DNA from: Bacteroidales bacterium
GTDB taxonomy: Bacteria; Bacteroidota; Bacteroidia; Bacteroidales; P3
NCBI GenBank assembly: GCA_017480785.1
Contig: JAFURZ010000013.1
Location: 1 to 64,000 of the forward strand
Length of the DNA: 64,000 nt
Reading direction: 5' to 3'
Part shown: one piece after another, positions 34,625-43,421 of the stretch
How positions within the stretch are numbered: the first letter of the stretch is position 1
Layout of the letters: the number at the start of each line of letters is the position of its first letter
Position numbers and translations under genes: made by a program
Notes under the pieces: model-generated
What the model saw: only the letters and a program-made list of their open reading frames with translations
Database searches by the model: none
What the model was told of the DNA's origin: nothing

Positions 34625-36352
34625 CTATTTGACAACCACCCGCTCGGTCTTGATGCCCAGGTTGGTGATGATGCGGACGGTGTAGAGGCCCGCCGGCAGC
34701 GGGCGGATGTCGATGGTGCGGCAGTCGTCGTTGCACCGGCGCGAGAAGACACACACACCGCTGACGTTGTAGACCTCCACCTGCGTGATGCCGTCGGCCT
34801 CCAGGTTCAGCTCGCCGTCGGTGGGGTTGGGATAGACCTCGAGCTGGGCTTCCACCTCCTGCTGTTCGATGCCGTTCGTGCGGGGCCGCACCTCCACATA
34901 CACGTCTGTCGTGTCGGTATGGCCACGTGCGTCGGCCACCGACACGCGGTAGTTGCGGCTCTCCGTGATGGTCGCCGTGCTGTACTGCTGGTAGGGGAAG
35001 TCGATATCCGTCTCGGGGTCCCAGTGGAAGGTGAAGGGCGGGTGCTGACCGATGGCCAATTCCACGCCCACCTGCTTGCAGGTGTCGTAGGCCACGATGG
35101 TGTCGCGCCGCAGGCGCACCACGTCGTCCTCGGCCAGGATGTAGCGTATCGTGTCGTAGGTCCTCAGTGCCGGGTAGCTGGTGCACAACGCCGTGCTGAG
35201 GTACAGCTCGATGAGCTTCGGCTCGCTCAGGTCGGCCGTCGCCGTGCCGCGGAAGGTGAGCGAATGGGCGCCCGTGTTGATGTTGAAGGAAGGATGCAGG
35301 GCGCTCAGCGAGACACCGCTGTCGGTGACCACCGTGTAGTCCTCGCCCACCACGGCATTGCCGCCGAACTGCACCGCCACCATTCCCTGGCTGTAGACGC
35401 TGCCCGCCAAGGTCAGCGGCAGCACCTTGGGGATGCTGCGCTCGATGGTGTCGGCATCGCGGTGCGACAGGTTCACCTCGGCCGACGGGCTGTTGAAGCT
35501 CTTCTTCTCCAGCAACACACCGCTGTCAAGAGTGCCATCACCCACATTGCAGATGGAAATGTGCATGTGATACTGCGTGCAGGGCACAAGGGTGGCATTG
35601 GCCGAGAGCTTCTGCGTGAAACCGTCGTACTGCACCCCCGTGCTGTAGTTGTTGACCACATAGAACTGCGAGAAACGGGAGGTGCACCCCGGCGTGCTAG
35701 AGGTGTCGCTGGGGTCATTGTCATGTCCGTTGTTCACCGTGTTGATACCCACCGTGATGCCATTGGGGTTGGCCGTACTCACCGAGTGGGGCACGATGGC
35801 GATGTTCTTGGTCACCGTGGCTCCCGTCGCAGGGTCGGGCCCCGTCACAAGGAAGGCAAAAATATCATTGTATGATGAGCACACCCACTCGGGATACTCT
35901 TCCGAGGCGAAACAATAGTTCAACGTAACATAGGGCGAGATGCTTACGAAGTCAAAATCAATTGTGGAGCATGTCGTCACCGACTGTCCCGAGGGCAAGT
36001 AGGTATTCAACTGCGTATCCTCATAAGCCCCCGACACAGTAGTGTAAGCGCCAGTCAAGTTGTTCGGACCCGGAGCCACGCTGATGTTGCCTGTGGTCAT
36101 CACCACCCCAGAGTCCATCTGCAGATGGAGGAAACCGTTGCTCTGGAAAGTGCCTATCATCGGCTTGCTGATGTTTCCCGTCTGGTTGCCGTACTTCACA
36201 TTGGTCACATACACTCCCTGCCCGATGAGGTTGTCCTGCACAAAAGTGGTTATGTTCTGCCCCACCGCCGAGCTCACACTGATATTTTGCGCCGCCGCAG
36301 CCCACGACACCACCAGTGTGCACACCAAAACAACACGTCTAAGTTTATACAT
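34625..36352 (-). CDS. Choice-of-anchor L protein with T9SS type A sorting domain
   Basis: A 575-residue protein with a signal peptide (VVLVCTLVVSWAAAAQ), a choice-of-anchor L domain (NITTFVQDNLIGQGVYVTNV, then FLHLQMDSGVVMTTGNISV and YCFASEEYPEWV) over about residues 22-300, a beta-sandwich linker and a T9SS type A sorting domain at the end (VYPNPTDGELNLEADG, VEVYNVSGVCV, LPAGLYTVRI). It is exported by T9SS and probably anchored at the surface; its binding target is unknown. The S74-like gene starts 25 bp downstream. In the ancestral order this gene probably sat directly upstream of hutU. Confidence 0.9.
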   Translation of the reverse strand: MYKLRRVVLVCTLVVSWAAAAQNISVSSAVGQNITTFVQDNLIGQGVYVTNVKYGNQTGNISKPMIGTFQSNGFLHLQMDSGVVMTTGNISVAPGPNNLTGAYTTVSGAYEDTQLNTYLPSGQSVTTCSTIDFDFVSISPYVTLNYCFASEEYPEWVCSSYNDIFAFLVTGPDPATGATVTKNIAIVPHSVSTANPNGITVGINTVNNGHDNDPSDTSSTPGCTSRFSQFYVVNNYSTGVQYDGFTQKLSANATLVPCTQYHMHISICNVGDGTLDSGVLLEKKSFNSPSAEVNLSHRDADTIERSIPKVLPLTLAGSVYSQGMVAVQFGGNAVVGEDYTVVTDSGVSLSALHPSFNINTGAHSLTFRGTATADLSEPKLIELYLSTALCTSYPALRTYDTIRYILAEDDVVRLRRDTIVAYDTCKQVGVELAIGQHPPFTFHWDPETDIDFPYQQYSTATITESRNYRVSVADARGHTDTTDVYVEVRPRTNGIEQQEVEAQLEVYPNPTDGELNLEADGITQVEVYNVSGVCVFSRRCNDDCRTIDIRPLPAGLYTVRIITNLGIKTERVVVK

Positions 36353-36415
36353 AACGCTATATTTATCAATATAATAAACAAACTTCCCTCACTTTTTCAC
36401 CCTCGCTACCGACTG

Positions 36416-36423
36416 CAAAGATA
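36416..36423 (-). promoter_or_regulatory. -7 element upstream of the choice-of-anchor L gene
   Basis: On the minus strand TATCTTTG matches the consensus, 64 bp before the start; no good TTTG lies 19 bases upstream. It sits between the gene and palindrome copy 2. Confidence 0.5.
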
Positions 36424-36473
36424 CAAAAAAATATCGAACCGCACGCATTCACCCCCAAATAAAATTCGCACAT

Positions 36474-36582
36474 CCTCCGCCATTTTTACGGTAGTATTAC
36501 GGTAGTATTACGGTAGTATTACGCTTTAAAAGCGTAATACTACCGTAATACTACCGTAATACTACCGTAAAAATGGCGGAGG
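36474..36582. repeat. 109-bp perfect palindrome, copy 2
   Basis: Identical over all 109 bases to copy 3. Arms of 54 bases flank a central A at 36528, each with CCTCCGCC, ATTTTT and three ACGGTAGTATT units. It lies between the end of the subtilase gene (36594) and the start of the next minus-strand gene, so it is transcribed as a long hairpin if the subtilase transcript reads through. Confidence 0.95.
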
Positions 36583-36593
36583 AAGTAGGGGGT

Positions 36594-38906
36594 CTAGAGG
36601 AGGAGTTGCACGCCGATTTCGAGGCGCGGCAGGAGGACCTGTCCGGCGGGGACAGGCTGCCCGATGCCGTTGAGGCGGTAGCGGGCGTAGAGGCCCAGCA
36701 GGTCGTAGGTGAGGCGGGTGGTGACGCCCCAGTTCCAGCGGTAGCCGTCCAGCATGTCGAGGCCGTAGACTTTCTGCATGCGCGACGAGGCGATGTCGCC
36801 CTCGTGGGAGCCGCGGAGCTTGTAGATGCTGTAGCCCCAGTTGCCATAGACGCCGAGGTCCCAGTGCAGGCCCTTGTGCATCATGCCGGCGGGAAGGAAG
36901 CGGACGCGCTGGAAGAGTTCGATGCCGAGCTCGCCGATGTTGACGCTGTGGCGGGAGACCTTCTTGTCGAGCCAGCGCACATCGTCGTCCATGGCGGCCA
37001 GGGAGTCGAGGTGGTTGGCCGCGCTGCCGAAGCGGAACGAGGTGTGGCCGTATTCCACGGCCAGCCCTATGCCGTAGGCCTTGGTGAAATGGTGCTGCCA
37101 ACGGGCGCCGATGCGCTTGGCGGGCGACCAGGGGTTGCACTGCATGGCCTCCTTGTCGAGGCCGAAGCTCAGGGGCAGGCCGAACATGAGGTAGACGTCC
37201 CACTCGGAGCGGCGCTCGCGGGCGATGTCCTGGCGCGGGGCACGGACGAGGGCGTCGTAGGTGCCGATGTGGAAGTCGCGCTCGGTGCTGCGGACCGCGG
37301 ACCACTCGGTCTTGTCGGCCACCTGGGTGGAGCGCTCGAAGCGGTAGTCGCCCATCTGGCCGCCGGAGTAGACGACGAGGTGGTTGCCGCCGCGGAAGTC
37401 GATGCTCACCGAGGTGTCGACATGGGCCAGGGAGCGCTTGCCGTAGGTGAGTATGCGGCCGTTGTCGTCGACGTCCTTGTAGAAGATGTGCACGTTGCTG
37501 TCGGGGTGGGTGAAGATGACGCTGACCGAGGTGGGGCCTTGGGGCTCAAAGCGGAACCGCGTCCCCGCGGCGGGGACTTCTTTTTTGTCTCCCACAAAGT
37601 AGCTGGCCTGGGGCACGCCGTAGCCGAAGGCGTAGTCGCAGTAGGGGTAGAGGTCACCCGATTGCTGCAGCAGGGAGAAGAGTTCCATGTTGGTCTTGCC
37701 CTTGGAGGCCTGCCAGGCACAGGCGGCGAAGCCGGCCACCAGGGGGCAGGAGAAGGAGGTGCCGTAGACCATGTCGTAGGCCTTGTTGTTCTTGGGCGAG
37801 GCGGCCCAGGCGTGGCCGAAGGCGCAGAGGTTGGGCTTCTGGCGCCCGTCGGCGCTGGGGCCGAAGGAGGCGAAGGAGATGTGCTCGTAGTCGGTGAGGG
37901 AGTGGGTGATGCCGCCGATGCAGAGCACGCTGTCGGCGTCGGAGGGGGTGATGATGTACTGCCACGAGCGGTCGTCGGCCTCGTTGCCGGCACTGTTCAC
38001 CACCAGCATGCCCTTGCGGGCAGCCAGGTTGGCGGCCCGGGCCACATAGCTCTTGCCGTCCATGTCTTTGGTGTAGTAGCGGTCCTTGCCGTAGCCGAGG
38101 CTGCTGGAGATGATGTTGGCTCCGTTCTTGTCGGCCCACTCCACAGCCTGCATCCACCACACCTCCTCCTGGAAGGGCTCGGGGCCCACTTCGGTGCGGG
38201 CCAGCAGGAACTCGGCGCCGGTGGCCAGTCCGAGGTCCTTGCCGTTCATGCGGCCGGCGATGCAGGAGAGGGTCATGGTTCCGTGCGAGTTCCAGCCGTA
38301 GACGTCCTCCTTGTGGTTGGGGAAGTTCCAGGTCTTGAGGATGCGCTTGCCCTCACGCAGGTGGCGGAAGGCCTCGTGGGTGTTCACCTTGGGGAAGCCC
38401 CCGTCGAAGACGGCGATGCGGATGCCCGTGCCATCGATGCCGGCCTGGCGGAAGAGGTGGCCCTGCATGCGGAGCAGCTGGTCGGTGAGGGTGGTGTCTT
38501 CGAGAGTGGAGAGAGCGTTTTCATCTTTCATCTTTCCACTTTCAACTTGAGCAGGCTGCATGTCGCCACCTATCAGCTGCACGCGGGTCACATAGGGCAG
38601 CGCCTCGATGGCGGCGGCCTGGGCCGGGGTGGCGACCACGCCGATGGCGTTCATCCAGCGGCTCTGTCCCACCTCCTCGGTGGCCAGGGCGTCGACACCC
38701 GCCACATAGGTCTCGTTGAGGGGGTAGTTGGTCTGGTCGTAGAGGTCGGCGCCGCACTGGGCATAGCGGTCCAGGGCCTTGGCATCGAAATAGGAGTAGG
38801 GGTCGAAGGTGGTGCCTGCCTTGTCGGCGAGGAAGACCCACCAGGTCTGTGCCGAGGCACCGGCTACAGCCATCAGGAAACTGAGAATTGCGATGGTCTT
38901 TTTCAT
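36594..38906 (-). CDS. S8 family subtilase with C-terminal barrel-like domain
   Basis: A 770-residue protein with a signal peptide (MKKTIAILSFLMAVAGASAQ). The catalytic triad is Asp168 in IAVFDGGF, His208 in NSHGTMTLS and Ser394 in GTSFSCPLVAG; the oxyanion Asn is in VNSAGNE. N-terminal residues 21-110 look like an inhibitor-type propeptide. The last ~250 residues have alternating aromatic strands (GIGLAVEYGHTSFRFG, LHWDLGVYGNWGYSIYKL, and a strand-like end EIGVQLLL), which suggests an outer-membrane barrel rather than a T9SS domain. Residues ~121-135 (VESGKMKDENALS) derive from a repeat-like purine-rich DNA stretch. A likely function is surface or outer-membrane proteolysis. Confidence 0.87.
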   Translation of the reverse strand: MKKTIAILSFLMAVAGASAQTWWVFLADKAGTTFDPYSYFDAKALDRYAQCGADLYDQTNYPLNETYVAGVDALATEEVGQSRWMNAIGVVATPAQAAAIEALPYVTRVQLIGGDMQPAQVESGKMKDENALSTLEDTTLTDQLLRMQGHLFRQAGIDGTGIRIAVFDGGFPKVNTHEAFRHLREGKRILKTWNFPNHKEDVYGWNSHGTMTLSCIAGRMNGKDLGLATGAEFLLARTEVGPEPFQEEVWWMQAVEWADKNGANIISSSLGYGKDRYYTKDMDGKSYVARAANLAARKGMLVVNSAGNEADDRSWQYIITPSDADSVLCIGGITHSLTDYEHISFASFGPSADGRQKPNLCAFGHAWAASPKNNKAYDMVYGTSFSCPLVAGFAACAWQASKGKTNMELFSLLQQSGDLYPYCDYAFGYGVPQASYFVGDKKEVPAAGTRFRFEPQGPTSVSVIFTHPDSNVHIFYKDVDDNGRILTYGKRSLAHVDTSVSIDFRGGNHLVVYSGGQMGDYRFERSTQVADKTEWSAVRSTERDFHIGTYDALVRAPRQDIARERRSEWDVYLMFGLPLSFGLDKEAMQCNPWSPAKRIGARWQHHFTKAYGIGLAVEYGHTSFRFGSAANHLDSLAAMDDDVRWLDKKVSRHSVNIGELGIELFQRVRFLPAGMMHKGLHWDLGVYGNWGYSIYKLRGSHEGDIASSRMQKVYGLDMLDGYRWNWGVTTRLTYDLLGLYARYRLNGIGQPVPAGQVLLPRLEIGVQLLL

Positions 38907-38914
38907 AATTATGA

Positions 38915-38970
38915 TTTCTGAATTCTAATTTCTAAGTTCTAATTTCTAAATTCTAATTTCTAAGTTCTAA
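38915..38970. repeat. 14-bp tandem repeat, four copies
   Basis: Units of TTTCTAAGTTCTAA and TTTCTAAATTCTAA type alternate over four exact 14-bp periods. The array fills most of the 69 bp between recO and the subtilase start, and so lies where the subtilase leader or promoter should be. Confidence 0.9.
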
Positions 38971-38975
38971 TAGCG

Positions 38976-39683
38976 TTATCTTAATATTGTGTGTAATATC
39001 TCGTGACTATGGATATTGCGGAAGCCGCTGAAGTGCAGCTGGCAGTAGGCGATGAGGGCGTCGAGGAGCGCACGCCGGTCGCTGGAGCTGTAGCCCCTCG
39101 GCTGTGCCTCCGGCTCTGAGAGGTACTCGTGGAGCATGGCCGAGAGGGCCGGTGGGAGGGTGGTCTCGGACGGGGTGGCCACAAAGCAGCCCTCCTGCAC
39201 GTCGAAGAGGGGCTCACGGGGGGAATGGTTGTCGAGGGGTTCTACCCCGAGGTGGTGCGTCAGGGCCAAGAGGAAGCGGAGGGGCAGGACCGCGGGCTGG
39301 GCCGCGGGGTCGGACAACAGGGAGCTGACCGACTCGACATAGTCGAAGAGGTCGGGCATGGGCTCCTCCTCGCGGAGGGCTTTGTAGAGCACCTCGGTCA
39401 TAAAGAAGCGCAAGGCGTTGCCGACGGCATCGGCAGGCGGCTCAGGCCGGCGGGGCGACAGTTCCTTGATGTAGTTGAGGTCGCGCTTGGGGCTGTCGTA
39501 GACCACCATGTCGACACACGAGAGGGGTTGCAGCAGGTTCTGCCGCACCCGTCCGCGCTGGCTGCGCACCCCTTTGACGAGATAAGAGCGCATGCCCAGC
39601 TGCCGCGTGAACACCTTGGCGACAACCGCAGCCTCGCCGTAAGGGGTGGTGTGGAGCACAAGTCCAGGCGTAGAGAGTATCAT
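38976..39683 (-). CDS. recO: DNA repair protein RecO
   Basis: A 235-residue protein that, with RecF and RecR, loads RecA on gapped DNA. The N-terminal OB fold is visible (TPGLVLHTTPYGEAAVVAKV, then SYLVKGVRSQRGRVRQNLLQ); the helical C-terminal part follows without an obvious zinc cluster. The start at 39683 overlaps the porZ stop by ATGA. The frame further upstream lies within porZ and is discarded. Confidence 0.9.
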   Translation of the reverse strand: MILSTPGLVLHTTPYGEAAVVAKVFTRQLGMRSYLVKGVRSQRGRVRQNLLQPLSCVDMVVYDSPKRDLNYIKELSPRRPEPPADAVGNALRFFMTEVLYKALREEEPMPDLFDYVESVSSLLSDPAAQPAVLPLRFLLALTHHLGVEPLDNHSPREPLFDVQEGCFVATPSETTLPPALSAMLHEYLSEPEAQPRGYSSSDRRALLDALIAYCQLHFSGFRNIHSHEILHTILR

Positions 39684-41995
39684 CTGACTACCAGTATCTT
39701 GGTCACACTTCGATTGCCACCCTCGCTGTCGGAGGCAAAGACATAATAGACTCCCGACGCCACGCGCTCGCCGCTGGCGGTGCGGCCATTCCACACGGCC
39801 TGCCCCCCGAGGGCACGGGTAGAGAAGACGGTGTGGCCCGAAGCATCGGTGACACGCACCAGGGCGTCGCGGGTGAAGCCCTTGATGGCGATGGGGCCGT
39901 CGTAGTCGGGCCGCACGGGGTTGGGGAAAGCGTAGATGTCGTCGAAGGGAAGGCTCTCGGCATAGGTAGCCGTGGAGCGGTAGACCTGCAGTCCCTGGTC
40001 GGTGCCTATGTACACCTCGCCCGTGCGGGGCTGTATGCCGAGGGCAATAATCTTGTTCGAGAAGAGGGGGCTGTTCTCGGCGGTGAAGTGCTCCAGCTGC
40101 TCAAGCCCATTGGCCGAGATGAGGTAGAGGCCGCCCGACGAGGTGCCGACCCACTTGCGGTTGGCGCCGTCGACGGCGATGGCGGTGATGCTCTCGTAGG
40201 CCATCAGGTACTCCGAGAAGTCGCCGTTAGTAATGGTGATATTGCTGCAGACTACGGGTGAGACCTCCCCCACCCCGCCGTTGGCGAAAGCCTGGTAGGC
40301 GTTGTAGATGACCTTGAGTCCCTTGTTGGTGCCCACCCAGAGGTTGCCGGAGCGGTCCTGCACAAGGGCGGTGACGTCGTCGGTGGAGAGTTTGCTGCCG
40401 TTGTTGGGGTTGACCCGTGCCATACGGTTCACGCCGTCGTGCACGTATATCATGTTCTCTCGGCCGCAGAACCACAGGTAGCCGGTGATGCTGTCCCACA
40501 CCAGCTTGTCGACCGACGGGAGGGCGGCCATCTGCGAGGTGGAGAAGCGGCTCCACGTGCCGTTGGAGGCCCGCTTGGCCAGGGCATAGTTGCTGTTGGA
40601 TACGAGGGTCCAGAGGTTGCCCCGATTGTCGAAGGCCAAAGCACCGGTGCGAAGGGTGCTGAAAGAGCCGATGTTGTAGGGAGTCAATGCGCCGCCGGTA
40701 TTGACCTCGTTGTAGAGGGTCTGCACCTGATTGTCGCGGATGGATATCACACCGCTGCCCCAGAGGGCGGCGACGGTCTCGTTGGTGTCGTTGGGGTTGA
40801 CGGCGGCATCGACCAGGTCGGACACCCCGACGAGGTTGCTGCGGTCGAGCGACGTCCATCGGCGTCCGACGGCAGTGAGGAGGTTGGGCGAGAGGTAGGC
40901 GTTGGCATAGACGGTCGTGTGGCCTCCCGGGCAGAGCATCATACGGTAGTTGAAGGGGACAAGGCGGTAGACATTGTCGGCCGAGAAGGGCCCGTCGGGC
41001 ATGAGGTAGGTGTTGCCGGAAGACCGCATACGGAACATGCCGCCCCACTCGTGCCCCACCCAGAGGGTGGCGCTGTCAGAGTAGACGGCGTCGAAGCAGG
41101 AGAGCGCCCCCCAATCGTAGCTGGTGAGGCTGTCAACACGTTGCAGGGTGCTGTCGTAGCGCACCACGCTCTCGCTGTGGCAGAGGGTCACGTAGCCCCC
41201 GCCGACATGCATCGACCGCACCTCGCCGCCGTTCCAGGCGACGGTACCGGTGCTGTCGAGGGCATAGAGGGTGGTCTGCCCGGGGTCGAAGGTGAAGCCT
41301 CCGGCCAATAGGCGGCCGGCATAGTAGTCGAGCATGGTGACGGTGATGCCGGCAAGGCGTCCGTCGGCCGTCCACCGGTCGCTGATGGTGGGATGCGGCT
41401 CGCTGACAGCCACCCGCTTCAGTCCCTCGGCCGTAGCGGCATAGAGGCTGTCGGCCGAGAAGGCCAGGTCGCTCACCACCGTATAGGTGCCTCCGTTGCC
41501 TATATAGCATGTCTCCTTGATTTCACGGCGGTCCAGGTCGACCACCACCACGCCGAAGCCCGTGGCCAGCCACGCCATGCGGTCGTGGAAGCGGATACGA
41601 TAGATGCTCTTGTCGCCCCCGATGCCACTGCGCTTGATGTCGGAGAGGTTGTACACTTCGTCGCCCTTCACCAGGTCGATATTGGAGTTATTGTAGGCCA
41701 CCACCAGGGTACGGGTGGCGGTGTCGAAGGCGATGGTGGCAATGCCGGCGTCACTGAGTCCTGTGGTCTTGTTCATGCGTTCCAGCGACCCTGACACGGT
41801 GTCGTAGCGGAACAGGCCGCCGCGGGCGGCAGCATAGACATAGCGCCCCGCAGGCTCTACATGCAGCACCATGGAATGGTCCAGACAGTCGCGCCACTGA
41901 CCCACCGCCGTCTGTGCAGCGGCAGAGTGGATGGCGCAAAGGGAAAAAAGGACAGCGAACAGGATGCGGACGTGGCTTCCACGGAGAGCTTTCAT
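39680..41995 (-). CDS. porZ: PorZ-like T9SS protein (two propellers plus sorting domain)
   Basis: A 771-residue protein with a signal peptide (ILFAVLFSLCAIHSAAAQ), a long series of propeller-type repeats (GLFRYDTVSGSLERMNKTTG, DRSGNLWVGTNKGLKVIYN, and GEVYIGTDQGLQVYR) and a T9SS sorting-domain-like end (AVWNGRTASGERVASGVYYV). This is the architecture of PorZ, which delivers anionic lipopolysaccharide to the PorU sortase-like enzyme of the type IX system. From memory porZ is often next to recO, as here. It starts at 41995, in an ATGA overlap with mreD. Confidence 0.85.
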   Translation of the reverse strand: MKALRGSHVRILFAVLFSLCAIHSAAAQTAVGQWRDCLDHSMVLHVEPAGRYVYAAARGGLFRYDTVSGSLERMNKTTGLSDAGIATIAFDTATRTLVVAYNNSNIDLVKGDEVYNLSDIKRSGIGGDKSIYRIRFHDRMAWLATGFGVVVVDLDRREIKETCYIGNGGTYTVVSDLAFSADSLYAATAEGLKRVAVSEPHPTISDRWTADGRLAGITVTMLDYYAGRLLAGGFTFDPGQTTLYALDSTGTVAWNGGEVRSMHVGGGYVTLCHSESVVRYDSTLQRVDSLTSYDWGALSCFDAVYSDSATLWVGHEWGGMFRMRSSGNTYLMPDGPFSADNVYRLVPFNYRMMLCPGGHTTVYANAYLSPNLLTAVGRRWTSLDRSNLVGVSDLVDAAVNPNDTNETVAALWGSGVISIRDNQVQTLYNEVNTGGALTPYNIGSFSTLRTGALAFDNRGNLWTLVSNSNYALAKRASNGTWSRFSTSQMAALPSVDKLVWDSITGYLWFCGRENMIYVHDGVNRMARVNPNNGSKLSTDDVTALVQDRSGNLWVGTNKGLKVIYNAYQAFANGGVGEVSPVVCSNITITNGDFSEYLMAYESITAIAVDGANRKWVGTSSGGLYLISANGLEQLEHFTAENSPLFSNKIIALGIQPRTGEVYIGTDQGLQVYRSTATYAESLPFDDIYAFPNPVRPDYDGPIAIKGFTRDALVRVTDASGHTVFSTRALGGQAVWNGRTASGERVASGVYYVFASDSEGGNRSVTKILVVR

Positions 41996-42513
41996 TTCTC
42001 GGTCTCCTTTCTCCTGACAAAGGCATATTGATAGAGCACCGCCAGCAGGGTGGTCACCACCGTGCTGCACACCGTGGCCAGCAGCACATCGCCCAGGCCG
42101 CGGAAGCTGAAGAGCTCCACCGAATAGAAGACCAGGTAGAAGGCCGCCGTCAGCAGCAGCAGGTAGCTGATGAAATACTGTGGCGTGACGCTAAAGATGC
42201 TCGGGGTCTCGATGACCACGTTCTCGCCACGCGTCAGGATGCGGTCGGCGAAGGTGATGCGCATCATCGCCACCAGCGTGCAGGCCAACGTATGGAATCC
42301 CAGGGCTCCGGCCATGATGTCGACCAGCAGACCCGTGCCGAAGGCCGTCAACAGCATGGGCACCCGCCCCATCGAGGTGGGCAGCATCAGGATGAACAGC
42401 AGGTAGAGCATCGGCATCACATAGCCGCCCAGATACACATTGTTCAGCACAAACAGCTGCAGCAGCATCAGCACCAGAAAGCGCACTATATTTCTCCAGA
42501 CAAGGTTGTTCAT
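41992..42513 (-). CDS. mreD: Rod shape-determining membrane protein MreD
   Basis: A 173-residue, five- to six-helix membrane protein (FLVLMLLQLFVLNNVYLGGY, then YLLFILMLP and TGLLVDIMAG, an MreD hallmark). It works with MreC and MreB to guide wall synthesis. The start at 42513 overlaps the TraB/GumN stop by ATGA; the frame further upstream lies inside the previous gene. It overlaps porZ by ATGA as well. Confidence 0.88.
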   Translation of the reverse strand: MNNLVWRNIVRFLVLMLLQLFVLNNVYLGGYVMPMLYLLFILMLPTSMGRVPMLLTAFGTGLLVDIMAGALGFHTLACTLVAMMRITFADRILTRGENVVIETPSIFSVTPQYFISYLLLLTAAFYLVFYSVELFSFRGLGDVLLATVCSTVVTTLLAVLYQYAFVRRKETEK

Positions 42514-43421
42514 TTCACTCCTTCCACTATATAACCTTTCGCCCTCAACAAGTCGAGCACGCCCTTTTCCCCAATCAGGTGACCGGCGCCGACGGCAAAG
42601 AGCGTCGGCTGGGCAGACATGATGTCGGGCATAACCTTCACCCAATTAGCATTGCGGCCGAAGATGAGTACCTCGCCATCCTCTTCACCACCCGAGCAGG
42701 GCGATTCGCTCTCCTCGTCAAGCATCTCCGTCAGCATGTCGAGGTCTTGCGAGAAATAGGCCGCCGTAACGAAGTCGGCCATCTCGACAACATCCTTGAA
42801 ATTGTCAACGATGCACATCAAGTCCTCCACCTGTTTCTCCAACGGGGCACTATAGAGCACATCCATCTGGAAATCCACCGTTTCAAATCCGCCCACGGAT
42901 TTGCCTTGTTTCTGAGCCACGGTCTGCACGTGGCTGTCGATGAGACTCATAGGGTTGAACGATGTATTCTCCTTCATGTAGACCAACAGCGAGAGCGTCG
43001 ATGAAAGGAAGGCGGGCGTCATCTTGTCCAGCTGTGCCGCCACCGATTCGTTGCTCAAGTCCATACCCATCACTTCACGCAACAGGGCGTTCAGCCGCTC
43101 CCTCTGCTCCGGGGTCAAAAGCGACGAAAGGGTCACCCCTTCGGGAAGCATCTGTGCCGCCTGCATCTTGGTTATGTTCTCAGGCTTGAAGGCGTCCTGC
43201 ATGTCCAGTTCGCCATACACCTGCTGCACCTCGTTCAGGGCCTTGTTCAACCCAGGGATGCTGTCGGCAAACGAGGCTGGCGCCAAATGGTAGGTTCCAA
43301 GCACATAGCTCGGGTTCTTCAGCCCGTTGCCCGAGATGCGGTAGAGCAGCTGCGACTGGGCTGCCGTGCCGCCCAGCAAAACGATGGCGAGTGTCAAAAA
43401 AAACCTTTTCATAATTCTCAT
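42510..43421 (-). CDS. TraB/GumN family protein
   Basis: A 303-residue protein with a signal peptide (MKRFFLTLAIVLLGGTAAQS). TraB/GumN signatures are YVLGTYHLAP near the start, YGELDMQDAF, and FAVGAGHLIGEKGVLDLL near the end. In some members the GxxH motifs bind metal and cleave peptides (Tiki-like). It lies between mreC and mreD, an unusual place, with 4-bp overlaps on both sides, so it is made together with the elongasome proteins. ATG 43421 overlaps the mreC stop; ATG 43412 would fit the signal peptide equally well. Confidence 0.88.
   Translation of the reverse strand: MRIMKRFFLTLAIVLLGGTAAQSQLLYRISGNGLKNPSYVLGTYHLAPASFADSIPGLNKALNEVQQVYGELDMQDAFKPENITKMQAAQMLPEGVTLSSLLTPEQRERLNALLREVMGMDLSNESVAAQLDKMTPAFLSSTLSLLVYMKENTSFNPMSLIDSHVQTVAQKQGKSVGGFETVDFQMDVLYSAPLEKQVEDLMCIVDNFKDVVEMADFVTAAYFSQDLDMLTEMLDEESESPCSGGEEDGEVLIFGRNANWVKVMPDIMSAQPTLFAVGAGHLIGEKGVLDLLRAKGYIVEGVK

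Noticed and set aside
36573-38921. 782-codon open frame antisense to the subtilase
   Set aside because: It begins inside the 109-bp palindrome and opposes a gene with a complete catalytic triad and signal peptide.
38915-38970. CRISPR-like array
   Set aside because: The units are directly adjacent 14-mers without unique spacers. None of the other repeats in the window has a repeat-spacer pattern, and no cas gene is present.
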